64,000 bases of DNA. Origin: Polycladidibacter hongkongensis (GTDB lineage: Bacteria; Pseudomonadota; Alphaproteobacteria; Rhizobiales; Stappiaceae). The position numbers and the translations under genes were made by a program. Of the stretch, positions 33,412-42,456 are shown in pieces; the first letter of the stretch is position 1, and each line of letters begins with the position of its first letter. Location of the stretch: assembly GCF_001561995.1 (NCBI RefSeq), contig NZ_LLWC01000026.1, positions 124,001 through 188,000 on the forward strand. Direction: 5' to 3'. Under the pieces are notes generated by a model that ran no database searches, was not told the origin of the DNA, and worked only from the letters and a program-made list of their open reading frames with translations.

Positions 33412-35264
33412 GATGGCTCTCCTTTAGCTTGCGCTGGTGTGTTTTCTAGCCCCTGAGGCGCGGGTGGGCGCGCTTGCAACCTGCCATCTAACAGATCCAG
33501 TATCATATCGGCAGCGCTTTGCACTGCTGTGTCATGGGTGGCGGCGACCACCAAGTGGTGCTGAGAGAGTTGTTTTAATGCAGCGGTGACTTTTGCTGCG
33601 GTCACGCCATCAAGGTCAGCGGTTGGTTCATCCGCCAGAACGAGCGGCGCGTCTTTGCGCAGCGCAGCGCGGGCAATGGCAAAGCGGCGCATTTCACCCA
33701 TGGAAAGCCCGGCCCCTTCCTCGCCAATTGGACCAGCAAGCCCCCCTGGCAGTTTCGCAAGGATTTCATCTGCACCAGAGAGTTTTAGCGCGGCAAGCAG
33801 CTCTTCATCGCTGGCAGAAGGAGCGGCTCTGTGGAGGTTGCTACGTACGGTACCATGGAAGAGCTGGGGCTGTTGGCTAATACTGGCGATGCTTTGTTGC
33901 CAGTCCTTTACGTTTTCCGCACTTAACGGTTTGCCATCCACGGTGATCGCACCACTATCAGGCAGCAGAAAGCCCACTAACGAATCCAGCAGAGTTGTTT
34001 TGCCCATGCCAGAGGCGCCGGAAAGCACGACGAGGCCGCTGCGTGGGAAGGTGAAAGACTGCTCCTGCAATACAGTTTTGCCACCACGGGAGATACTGAC
34101 ATTTTCCAGTGCCAGTGTTCCGCTAAATAATTGCACAGTTGCCGAGGGTACGCTGTTAACCGGGTGCGCTGGTTTTGCCTGTTGCAGCTCCTCTTCGGCT
34201 TTGCAAAGCAACTCGGCAGCTGAAGCAGCAGACACCTTGTCATGATAAGCAAGCGCAAACAGGCGCAGCGGGCCAAAGAATTCGGGCACGAGCACAAGGA
34301 TGAACAGGCCTGACCCCAGAGTGATGGGATCGCCGTAGCTGCCGAAGTTCCAATGTCCCAATAAGGAAAAGCCTACATAAATTGCTGTTATGGCAATGCC
34401 GGCAGCGGCAAAAAGCTCGAGCGATGTGGAGGATAAGAATGCAATGCGCAACACGCGCATGGTGGCACGGCGAAAGGCATTGCCGTGTTCATCCAGCGTT
34501 GTTTCCGTGGCTTTCAGCGCACCAAACAGGCGTAGGGTTTCCAACCCGCGCAGCCGGTCTAGCAGCAGTGCGCTCATGTCTGCCAGCAAGCCGTGCTGGT
34601 CATCGCTTGCCTTCTTGGCGCGAATGCCCACAAGGGCCATAAACAGCGGCACCAGTGGCCCAATGAGCAGCAGCATAAGAGCTGCGAACCAGCTGACACA
34701 GGCTATGGCCGCTAAAATACCCAATGGCACAATGGCCAGACGCGGCTGTAATGGCAGATAGCGCGAAATATAAGGCCCCACAGCGTGCACATGATCCACG
34801 ATCAGCGCGGCCATCTTACCGCTGGCAGGAACCGGCAGGGCGGGGGATGCGGTCACCAGCGCCTTGGCCAAACGGGCATGCAGACGGGTGCGCACATTCG
34901 AGGCGCTTTCTTGCGCCAGCTTATTAGCGCTGTGACGCAGAGCAGCGCGCAGACCAGTGAGGGCGAGCAAGCAAGCCGCATAAATCAGCGCTTCACGGTA
35001 GGCCCAGCTCGCAGAGGAGACCAGCGTAAACCCCATGGCTAGAATGGCGGCCTGCGCAATCCACAACAACTCGCTAAGGCCGTGCAAACGCGCTGCCCAT
35101 GCAAGGCGCGTCTTTTCCGGTGCGATTTGGGCCGCCAGCCATATTTGTGCTGGGGTGCGCTGGCGTTTTCTGCGGCCTTGCTTTGCTTGTGGCTGGTTAA
35201 CACCTGCCCTTGTGTTATCAACTGCGGTGTCCTGCGGATTATCTGGTTCTGCCTTACGCTGCAT
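33408..35264 (-). CDS. cydD: Heterodimeric ABC exporter subunit CydD
   Basis: About 618 residues from the ATG at 35264. A hydrophilic N-terminal tail is followed by six helices and an ATPase domain: Walker A LSGASGMGKTTLLDSLVGFLL, Q-loop IASISQQPQLFHGTVRSNLHRA, signature GAGLSMGEMRRFAIARAALRKDAPLVLADEPTADLD, and H-loop VAATHD. CydD-type membrane helices carry IVDHVHAVGPYISRYLPLQPRLAIVPL. The frame is open 30 codons further upstream, but that part looks non-coding. Partner of cydC. Confidence 0.92.
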   Translation of the reverse strand: MQRKAEPDNPQDTAVDNTRAGVNQPQAKQGRRKRQRTPAQIWLAAQIAPEKTRLAWAARLHGLSELLWIAQAAILAMGFTLVSSASWAYREALIYAACLLALTGLRAALRHSANKLAQESASNVRTRLHARLAKALVTASPALPVPASGKMAALIVDHVHAVGPYISRYLPLQPRLAIVPLGILAAIACVSWFAALMLLLIGPLVPLFMALVGIRAKKASDDQHGLLADMSALLLDRLRGLETLRLFGALKATETTLDEHGNAFRRATMRVLRIAFLSSTSLELFAAAGIAITAIYVGFSLLGHWNFGSYGDPITLGSGLFILVLVPEFFGPLRLFALAYHDKVSAASAAELLCKAEEELQQAKPAHPVNSVPSATVQLFSGTLALENVSISRGGKTVLQEQSFTFPRSGLVVLSGASGMGKTTLLDSLVGFLLPDSGAITVDGKPLSAENVKDWQQSIASISQQPQLFHGTVRSNLHRAAPSASDEELLAALKLSGADEILAKLPGGLAGPIGEEGAGLSMGEMRRFAIARAALRKDAPLVLADEPTADLDGVTAAKVTAALKQLSQHHLVVAATHDTAVQSAADMILDLLDGRLQARPPAPQGLENTPAQAKGEPS

Positions 35265-35536
35265 ACTCTGCTTTATCCGATTGTTCTTACTTGCAAAACA
35301 GCTCCAGAACGACGCATGAGACAACCGAGCCTCCTCCCCGGTTCCGCCTTGCATCCTTTCTTGCGACTTTGCAATCTCCGTCCTGTCAGTTTAGCCCTAG
35401 AATAATGAAAGGACTCCTGACCCCCAATGCACTTAGGGGTATTTGCAGCAGTATCGCAAGTTTTGGGCGTAACTTACCTCGGTTTTTTTGTGGGACAAAT
35501 CAACGCAGATCACATCAGCTATTACTGATATTCGAG

Positions 35537-35577
35537 ATAAAAAACCGCGCTTTGAGCCCATGTCAAAGCGCGTTTTT
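35537..35577. terminator. Terminator of mmsA (bidirectional form)
   Basis: CGCGCTTTGA/TCAAAGCGCG 10-bp perfect stem with a 7-base loop (GCCCATG), A-run and T-run on either side. Confidence 0.92.
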
Positions 35578-35600
35578 TGTATTGTGAGGCAAGCTTCCGT

Positions 35601-37097
35601 TTAGTCCATGGTCGGAATCGACATTTCCGGCCCTTCTTTGATGCCAGATGGCCAGCGGGCGGTGACAGTTTTAGTCCGCGTGTAGAATTTAAAGCCGTCG
35701 GGGCCGTGTTGGTTGAGATCGCCAAAGCCGGAACGTTTCCAGCCACCGAAGGTGTGATAGGCGAGCGGCACAGGAATCGGCACATTCACCCCAACCATGC
35801 CGATGTTGATACGAGAGACGAAATCTCGCGCTGTATCACCGTCACGGGTGAAGATGGCTGTGCCGTTGCCATATTCGTGGCTCATGGGCAGATCGATGGC
35901 CTCTTCATAGGTTTTGGCGCGCACAACCGACAGAACAGGGCCGAAGATTTCTTCCTTGTAGATCTGCATATCCTTGGTGACATTGTCGAACAGACAGCCG
36001 CCCATGAAGTTGCCATTTTCATAGCCTTGCAGAACGAAATCGCGGCCATCAACAACCAGATTGGCGCCCTCTTCCACACCGCTGGTTACAAGCCCTTTGA
36101 TGCGCGCCAGTGCCTCCTTGGTGATAACCGGGCCAAAATCGACATCATCGCCTGCGGTGTAAGGCGCTACTTTGAGAGCCTCAACACGCGGTGCCAGTTT
36201 TTCAATGAGGCGATTGGCGGTGTCCTCACCAACGGGAACAGCAACGGACACCGCCATGCAGCGCTCACCTGCGGCGCCGTAGCCCGCACCGACGAGCGCA
36301 TTTACAGCCTGATCCAAATCCGCATCCGGCATGATGATCATGTGGTTCTTGGCGCCGCCAAAGCATTGAACACGCTTGCCGCTTGCACTGCCGCGGCTAT
36401 AGACATATTGCGCGATTGGCGTTGAGCCGACAAAGCCGACGGCCTGAATGGTTTCATCATCCAGAATTGTATCGACAGCAAGTTTATCGCCGTTGATTAC
36501 GTTCAAGACCCCTTTTGGCAGGCCTGCCTCTATCATCAACTCAGCAAGCATGATCGGCACACTTGGGTTGCGCTCGGACGGCTTAAGGACAAAGCTGTTG
36601 CCTGCGGCGATGGCGGTGCAGAATTTCCACATGGGGATCATGGCCGGGAAATTGAACGGGGTGATACCTGCGACGACGCCAAGCGGCTGGCGCAGTGAGT
36701 ACATATCAATGCCCGGGCCTGCCCCTTCCGTATACTCCCCCTTGAGCAAGTGTGGTGCGCCGATGCAAAACTCGGCGACTTCCAACCCGCGGATTACGTC
36801 GCCCTTGGCGTCGGGAATAGTTTTGCCATGCTCGCGGGAGAGCGCTTCGGCCAACTTGTCCATATCGCGGTTCAGCAAGTCCACGAAGCGCATCATCACC
36901 CGGGCACGACGCTGCGGATTGGTGGCGCCCCAAGCAGGCTGCGCGGCGGCTGCGCTGGCGATGGCGGCTTTAACCTCAGTTTCACTGGCGAGCGCAACCG
37001 TGCCGATTACTTCCCCGGTTGCCGGGTTGTAAACATCGCCAAGCTTACCAGATGAGCCAGCGACCCGCTTACCATCGATGAAATGTCCCAGTTGCAT
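35601..37097 (-). CDS. mmsA: Methylmalonate-semialdehyde dehydrogenase (CoA-acylating)
   Basis: 498-residue aldehyde dehydrogenase that converts (methyl)malonate semialdehyde and CoA to propionyl-/acetyl-CoA in valine, thymine and inositol breakdown. MmsA-specific stretches: GHFIDGKRVAGSSG, ITPFNFPAMIPMWKFCTAIAAGN, LKPSERNPSVP, GFVGSTPIAQYVY, FGGAKNHMIIMPDADLDQ, and the catalytic Cys in GAGYGAAGERCMAVSVAVPVG. FGGWKRSGFGDLNQHGPDGFKFYT ends the catalytic domain. Divergent from a LysR-type gene across a 135-base region that carries a palindrome. Confidence 0.95.
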   Translation of the reverse strand: MQLGHFIDGKRVAGSSGKLGDVYNPATGEVIGTVALASETEVKAAIASAAAAQPAWGATNPQRRARVMMRFVDLLNRDMDKLAEALSREHGKTIPDAKGDVIRGLEVAEFCIGAPHLLKGEYTEGAGPGIDMYSLRQPLGVVAGITPFNFPAMIPMWKFCTAIAAGNSFVLKPSERNPSVPIMLAELMIEAGLPKGVLNVINGDKLAVDTILDDETIQAVGFVGSTPIAQYVYSRGSASGKRVQCFGGAKNHMIIMPDADLDQAVNALVGAGYGAAGERCMAVSVAVPVGEDTANRLIEKLAPRVEALKVAPYTAGDDVDFGPVITKEALARIKGLVTSGVEEGANLVVDGRDFVLQGYENGNFMGGCLFDNVTKDMQIYKEEIFGPVLSVVRAKTYEEAIDLPMSHEYGNGTAIFTRDGDTARDFVSRINIGMVGVNVPIPVPLAYHTFGGWKRSGFGDLNQHGPDGFKFYTRTKTVTARWPSGIKEGPEMSIPTMD

Positions 37098-37169
37098 TAG
37101 TGGTCTCCCCTTATCATCACCTTAAAAATTGTTATTGGCAATCAAACACATAAATTTGTAGCATTCAAC

Positions 37170-37183
37170 GCGAGTTATCTCGC
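37170..37183. promoter_or_regulatory. Palindrome in the mmsA/LysR divergent promoter region
   Basis: GCGAG-TTAT-CTCGC, 5-bp perfect arms, about 50 bases before the LysR start and 75 before mmsA. Placement fits a LysR-type operator controlling the divergent pair. Confidence 0.5.
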
Positions 37184-37232
37184 ATCCATTGTGCAAATAT
37201 TATAGTCTCTCTTTGACCTGAAGGAGAGTGGG

Positions 37233-38111
37233 ATGAACTGGGATGACACGCGCATCTTCTTGGCTGTGGCACGCAGCGGGCAAATCTTGGCGGCTGCGGG
37301 GCGTTTGCAGCTTAATCATGCGACTGTGGCGCGGCGTGTTTCTGCGCTGGAGGACGCTTTAGGGGTGAAGCTGCTGGTGCGTCAACCAAGTGGCAGCCAG
37401 CTTACTGATGCGGGTCAACGGTTTTTCGAGGCGGCGGAGCGCATGGAGGCTGAGATGGCTGCGGCTCAGGCAAGTATCGGCACCAGCGATATGGAGCTCG
37501 CAGGGACTGTGCGTATTGGGGCGCCAGACGGGTTTGCCGTCGCTTTTCTTGCCAAGCATTTAGGGGCGCTGCGCGCAGAACATAGTGCCCTGAACCTGCA
37601 ACTCGTGCCGATGCACCGCAGTTTTTCACTCTCCAAACGCGAGGCGGACATTGCGGTGATGGTTGGCCCGCCAGAGCAAGGCAGGCTGATTTCGCGGCGG
37701 TTGGTGGATTATCGCCTCGGGCTTTACGCAGCGCAATGCTATCTCAGCGGGCGGCCCAAACCAGAGACCGCGCAGGATCTGAGCCTACATAATCTGGTGG
37801 GTTATGTTGAAGATCTGGTCTACTCCCCTGCCCTAGATTACGCCGGAGAGTTTTGGCGCGGTTGGCGTTCATCGCTGGAGTTTGCAAGTGCGCTAGCGCA
37901 ATATGAAGCGGTTGCCGCCGGAGCCGGTATCGGCATCCTGCACAGGTTTATTGCCATAAATGATAGGAGCCTAGTTCCAGTTCTGCCGCAAATTCAGGTT
38001 AATCGCAGTTATCACCTTGTCTATCATGAGAGCAATCGCAACCAGCGGCGCATTCGCCTTGTCTGTGACTTCATTGAGGATGCTGTGCAACAACACAAGC
38101 AAATCTTTTAG
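37233..38111 (+). CDS. LysR-family transcriptional regulator
   Basis: 292 residues. N-terminal helix-turn-helix (MNWDDTRIFLAVARSGQILAAAGRLQLNHATVARRVSALEDALGVKLLVR) and a C-terminal periplasmic-binding-like effector domain. Good ribosome site (GGAGAG). Divergent from mmsA, so it probably controls it, with a valine- or methylmalonate-semialdehyde-related signal; that is inferred from position only. Confidence 0.9.
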   Translation: MNWDDTRIFLAVARSGQILAAAGRLQLNHATVARRVSALEDALGVKLLVRQPSGSQLTDAGQRFFEAAERMEAEMAAAQASIGTSDMELAGTVRIGAPDGFAVAFLAKHLGALRAEHSALNLQLVPMHRSFSLSKREADIAVMVGPPEQGRLISRRLVDYRLGLYAAQCYLSGRPKPETAQDLSLHNLVGYVEDLVYSPALDYAGEFWRGWRSSLEFASALAQYEAVAAGAGIGILHRFIAINDRSLVPVLPQIQVNRSYHLVYHESNRNQRRIRLVCDFIEDAVQQHKQIF

Positions 38112-38132
38112 ATATGCCTTGCGGAACTGATA

Positions 38133-38711
38133 CTAGCCCTTGTGCATGGTTTCGGGATACTTCAAAAACAAAGCCTGAGCCAACATGAGTAGGCGCGGGC
38201 ATCTCATTTTCCCTTGTTGCAGCTCCTGATATAGCTGAGTGAACGACAGCGGCAACACTTCGATGTTTTCAACTTCATCCTGCTGCTGCACTGTGGCCGC
38301 CATGCCTAGCGCTGTAAACGGCGCAAGAAACAGATGTGCCCGCTCGCACAAACGTGCGGGATTGATGTAGACTTCGCCAACTTTCTCAAGTGCGGCCAGA
38401 GTGCACCCCAGCTCTTCTCTTGCTTCACGCCGCACCGCTGTCTCGATGGATGTGTCTGTCGGCTCGATCGCACCGGCGCAAGCTTCCCGAATGCTTTCAC
38501 CGGCTCGGATGAAAGGCGCGGCCCTGATCTGGCGAAGCGTTAAAACGCATCTCCTTTGTGCGCCATAGGGCAACACGGCTACCGAGTCGCCGTAGGACCA
38601 AATGATATCGGTTGTTATCAGCTGTGTACCATCTGCCCGTTCGCTTGCAATGCTTACGCTTTCCAGCTCCCCCTTGGCCTTGGCTAAAATTTTTCGCTCG
38701 GTAATCTTCAT
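38133..38711 (-). CDS. NUDIX hydrolase (ADP-sugar pyrophosphatase-like)
   Basis: 192 residues. The nudix box runs GAIEPTDTSIETAVRREAREELGC: the core REAREELG is intact, but the first Gly and Glu are one residue out of the usual spacing, with Asp at the Glu place. N-terminal strands and the size match the TIGR00052/AdpP-like group acting on nucleoside diphosphate sugars. It lies upstream of manB and downstream of a LysR gene, but the intervals argue for separate transcription. Start at the internal ATG at 38711; a further ATG lies three codons upstream. Confidence 0.82.
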   Translation of the reverse strand: MKITERKILAKAKGELESVSIASERADGTQLITTDIIWSYGDSVAVLPYGAQRRCVLTLRQIRAAPFIRAGESIREACAGAIEPTDTSIETAVRREAREELGCTLAALEKVGEVYINPARLCERAHLFLAPFTALGMAATVQQQDEVENIEVLPLSFTQLYQELQQGKMRCPRLLMLAQALFLKYPETMHKG

Positions 38712-38806
38712 GTGCTGCACCGCTTTGGTGCCAAGCGCGTCTCTTTATCCGAGCCGCAGCCTGATAATTTCCTATTATTAAAACGCGCTAAGACGAGGAT
38801 CTTTGA

Positions 38807-39004
38807 TTGCTTCTAATGCCGTGCTTATCAGTAGAACGGTCAAATCAATCCCCTATCACCACATGGGCCCCGCTGACTGAGGTTACGCGTTGGTGCTGCA
38901 ACCAGAAAGCCAATGTACCGCCGCAGGAGTACTCTGCGGCAGCTGACTGGATGGTTGCTATTGCCAAAAACGATCCGAAATACAATGTACCGGAGCTGCA
39001 ATAA
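38807..39004 (+). CDS. Possible small protein or gene fragment (65 aa)
   Basis: Open frame ending EYSAAADWMVAIAKNDPKYNVPELQ, which looks like natural protein sequence. There is no ribosome site at the TTG start and no family that I recognise. It could be the 3' relic of a lost gene. The rest of 38721-39022 shows nothing. Confidence 0.2.
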   Translation: MLLMPCLSVERSNQSPITTWAPLTEVTRWCCNQKANVPPQEYSAAADWMVAIAKNDPKYNVPELQ

Positions 39005-39022
39005 GTGAAGCGTTTTTCGACA

Positions 39023-40540
39023 CTATGCCAATTCTTTTAGGGTCTGATTGTAATCGCCAACTTCAGGGTTTTCGCGCAAAACCGCATCAACCGCTCTAAA
39101 CATGTCGTGCAGCCTTTGTTCTGATACCGGGCTTTCAACCACCACAACAAGCTCAGGTTTGTTCGAGGATGCCCGAACAAGGCCCCATGTGCCGTCTTGC
39201 GCGACAACACGCACCCCATTTACAGTAATTAGTTCGTGAATTTCCTGCCCGGCGATTTTTTCACCATCACGTTGCATTTGTTGAAAGCGGGCCACCACCT
39301 TTTCAACGACACCATATTTTTCTTCATCGGCGCAATGAGGCGCCATGGTAGGCGAGCCCCATGTGACTGGCAGGGCGCGGCGCAGTTCCGCCATTGTTTT
39401 TTGAGGGTTACGCTCCAGCATGTCCAATACGGCAATTGCGGATATTAGGCCGTCATCATACCCCCGCCCTAGCGGCGTGTTGAAGAAATAATGCCCCGAT
39501 TTTTCAAAGCCTGCCAACGCATTTAGCTCGGTTACACGGCGTTTGATATAGGAGTGCCCAGTTTTAAAGTAGTCCGTCTTGGCAGAATTTGCCTGCAACA
39601 CCGGGTCGCTGTGATAAAGCCCGGTGGACTTTACATCGACAACGAACTGAGCATTTTCATGAATTGCAGAAAGGTCGCGGGCGAGCATTACCCCAACTTT
39701 ATCGGCAAAAATTTCTTCACCCTCATTGTCAACGATGCCGCACCGATCCCCATCCCCGTCGAAACCAAGTCCAACATCTGCGCCTGTCTCCCGCACTTTT
39801 TGGGTCATAGCGTGAAGCATTTTCATGTCTTCTGGGTTGGGATTATAGTTGGGGAACGTGTGATCCAACTCGCAATCAAGCTCCACCACATCTACCCCCA
39901 AATCACGAAGAATTTGTGGTGCAAATGCGCCAGCGGTGCCATTTCCGCAAGCGACAACCGCCTTGATCGGACGAGAATATGCCGGTCGATCTGTTAAGTC
40001 CCTATGGTAGCTCATTGCGATTTCGCCATGATACTCGTAGGCGCCACCGCCACGTAGCTCATATTTTGCCCCTAGCACCAGCTCTTTTAGGCGGCTCATC
40101 TCGTCTGGGCCAAATGTCAATGGGCGATTGGCACCCATTTTGACACCGGTCCACCCGTTGTCATTGTGCGAGGCAGTTACCATGGCAACACAGGGAACAT
40201 CCAGCGCAAACTGGGCGTAATAAGCCATGGGCGACATGGCAAGTCCAATATCGTGGACCTTGACACCGCTTGCCATCAAACCATTGACCAGCGCCATTTT
40301 GATCGATGCAGAGTACTCGCGAAAATCGTGGCCAGTTATCAATGCAGGCGTAACACCGAGTTCGTGAATGAGCGTCCCCAACCCCATGCCCAGCGCCTGT
40401 ATCCCTTGTAGATTTATTTCCTTGCCAAAGAGCCAGCGCGCATCATATTCACGAAAGCCCGTTGGCTTCACCAGCGGAGTTGTTTCAAATGCGAGGGTAT
40501 TGGGCTGTAATGAAGCGACCGGCTTGCTGAAAACACTCAT
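39023..40540 (-). CDS. manB: Phosphomannomutase/phosphoglucomutase (ManB/AlgC-like)
   Basis: 505 residues; interconverts mannose-6-P and mannose-1-P. Alpha-D-phosphohexomutase motifs: FREYDARWLFG near residue 28, phospho-Ser loop MVTASHNDNGWTGVKMG, metal loop GLGFDGDGDRCGIVDNEGEEI, sugar loop FEKSGHYFF, and phosphate loop RASSNKPELVVVVE. The phospho-Ser loop has Asp where most relatives have Pro (TASHNP). Ribosome site GAGGAA. Downstream of manC by 132 bases, in the same direction, forming the GDP-mannose supply for exopolysaccharide or LPS. Confidence 0.93.
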   Translation of the reverse strand: MSVFSKPVASLQPNTLAFETTPLVKPTGFREYDARWLFGKEINLQGIQALGMGLGTLIHELGVTPALITGHDFREYSASIKMALVNGLMASGVKVHDIGLAMSPMAYYAQFALDVPCVAMVTASHNDNGWTGVKMGANRPLTFGPDEMSRLKELVLGAKYELRGGGAYEYHGEIAMSYHRDLTDRPAYSRPIKAVVACGNGTAGAFAPQILRDLGVDVVELDCELDHTFPNYNPNPEDMKMLHAMTQKVRETGADVGLGFDGDGDRCGIVDNEGEEIFADKVGVMLARDLSAIHENAQFVVDVKSTGLYHSDPVLQANSAKTDYFKTGHSYIKRRVTELNALAGFEKSGHYFFNTPLGRGYDDGLISAIAVLDMLERNPQKTMAELRRALPVTWGSPTMAPHCADEEKYGVVEKVVARFQQMQRDGEKIAGQEIHELITVNGVRVVAQDGTWGLVRASSNKPELVVVVESPVSEQRLHDMFRAVDAVLRENPEVGDYNQTLKELA

Positions 40541-40672
40541 TCTTACTTATTCCTCGTAGGCACCACTGACAGGATCTTGCTAGCAGCAAGAGGTGACGAT
40601 TTTTCGACAGGACGCAACTGTGCTTTTCCTATGGTTTGTGCGAAGTGGTGGAAAACTTCCCTATCGTTACAA

Positions 40673-42124
40673 CTACCCAGCGCCGGTTACTTTGCTACGC
40701 ATGTTTTCCAAGACATCCGTCCGCAGGATGTCATCCTCGCTGATATGGCTTCCGGATTGTATTTCTATCATTTGTACAGGAATTTGTCCCGGGTTTTTTA
40801 GTTTATGATTTGCTCCTAACGGAACATATACGGATTGATTTTCACTGACCAAGGCTGTCCGATCATCTATTGTGATTTCTAAGGTGCCCCCAACCACTAC
40901 CCAATGCTCGGCCCGGTGCATATGCCTTTGCAAAGATTGATGTTCTCCAGGTTTGATCATCATTGATTGGACGCGAAATCGATCACCGCTTGCGATTTCT
41001 TCTGTCCACCCCCAAGGCCGATAGGCTCGCACATGGTGGACTGTTTCCTTGCGCCTTTCCGCGTCTAGCCTGCTTACAATTTTTTTTACGTCCTGCGCTT
41101 TATCGCGAGACGTAACTAAAACGGCATCTTTTGTATTCACCACCAGCACATCAGAAAGTCCAACAACGGAAACAAGACCCTCTTGCGAATATACAAGACA
41201 GTTTTCTGCTGCTTCATATAGAGCCTCACCAAGAGACGAGTTCCCGTTTTCATCCTTTGCCATACTTTCCCACAAGGCGGACCAAGACCCTAAATCACTC
41301 CATCTTGGGTCCATTGGCACACATGCAATGTTTTGTGCATGTTCCATGATCGCATAGTCGAATGAAATCGCCTCAGTTTTGGAAAACTCTGCCGGATCCA
41401 AGCGCAAGAAATCCAGATCCGCCCTCGCTGAAGACAGAGAGGCAGCAACTGTTTGCCAGATCTGCGCTGCATGTTGTGCGAATGCTTCTTGCATCGCTCT
41501 GGCCGAAAACAAGAAGATTCCCGCATTCCAAAGGTAGCCTCCCTCTTTTAAGAACCCCCTTGCGGTGTCAAGGTCTGGCTTTTCAACAAATCGTGCAACT
41601 TTGCTTGCCCGTGGTCCACGCTCTCCGTTTTGCAGCTGTATGTACCCATAGCCAGTGTGTGGCTCTGAGGGTTTGATACCAAAAGTCACGATGGTACCGC
41701 TTTTTGCGGCAGGTATTGCCGCTTGCAAGGCTGCGTCAAAAGCGGCTTCGTCAGCTATCAGATGATCTGACGGGGCGAGCAAAATCAGAGTGTCTGGCGA
41801 AGTCCTCATTGCGATTTGCGCAGCTAACGCTGCCGGCGCCGCAGTGTTTTTCCCTTCCGGTTCAAGGACAATCGCTTGAGGCGTCACGCCTATTTCCGAC
41901 AGTTGCTCGCCAATCAAAAAACGGTGGTCCTGATTGGAAATTACAAGCGGAGGCAAATAGTGTGGGCCGATCGTGCGCTTGCATGTTTTTTGAAAAAGAC
42001 TTTCGCCTTCAAAAATCGGAAGAAACTGCTTGGGTCGCTGACGACGGGAAAGCGGCCAAAGACGAGAACCAAAGCCGCCGGATAAAATGGCAGGTAGGAT
42101 TGTTGTGTTGTTCTTATCTCGCTC
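40673..42124 (-). CDS. manC: Mannose-1-phosphate guanylyltransferase/mannose-6-phosphate isomerase
   Basis: 483 residues in two domains. The nucleotidyltransferase has PAILSGGFGSRLWPLSRRQRPKQFLPI at the N-terminus, VEKPDLDTARGFLKEGGYLWNAGIFLF and FDYAIME. The C-terminal cupin isomerase has RPWGWTEEIASGDRFRVQSMMIKPGEHQSLQRHMHRAEHWVVVGGT, with the metal-binding His and Glu. Bifunctional ManC/AlgA type. The ATG at 42124 has GGAGAG 3-8 bases upstream; an upstream extension of 22 residues is unsupported. Confidence 0.94.
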   Translation of the reverse strand, partial: ERDKNNTTILPAILSGGFGSRLWPLSRRQRPKQFLPIFEGESLFQKTCKRTIGPHYLPPLVISNQDHRFLIGEQLSEIGVTPQAIVLEPEGKNTAAPAALAAQIAMRTSPDTLILLAPSDHLIADEAAFDAALQAAIPAAKSGTIVTFGIKPSEPHTGYGYIQLQNGERGPRASKVARFVEKPDLDTARGFLKEGGYLWNAGIFLFSARAMQEAFAQHAAQIWQTVAASLSSARADLDFLRLDPAEFSKTEAISFDYAIMEHAQNIACVPMDPRWSDLGSWSALWESMAKDENGNSSLGEALYEAAENCLVYSQEGLVSVVGLSDVLVVNTKDAVLVTSRDKAQDVKKIVSRLDAERRKETVHHVRAYRPWGWTEEIASGDRFRVQSMMIKPGEHQSLQRHMHRAEHWVVVGGTLEITIDDRTALVSENQSVYVPLGANHKLKNPGQIPVQMIEIQSGSHISEDDILRTDVLENMRSKVTGAG

Positions 42125-42456
42125 CATACTCTCCGCCCATTTTGATATTTGCCACCCTACAACGACGACTTGAACGCTGAACAAAGCCATTCGTTCTTTG
42201 TTTGTTTGACAAAAAAAACTACCGCTGACAATAAGCGAGTTTTCGCCTACCCTTTTTAAGGGAGAATACTGCGTTGATTTGAAGAGAAAACGCAGATGCG
42301 AGCGCCCAGCAATAGAATTGCACGGTCTTATCTAAAGACTCAGTACATTGAAAAAACTGTTGATGTTGCTGCCACGATACTTCAAAAAAGCGCCAAGTAC
42401 TATCAAAGGGCATCTTGCAGACTACACAGTTTAAGTGCCCTCATTTGGAGCTGTTA

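Noticed and set aside
40577-40801. Small rightward gene over the manB-manC junction
   Set aside because: Overlaps the 3' end of manC antisense, has no ribosome site and no family; treated as a shadow.
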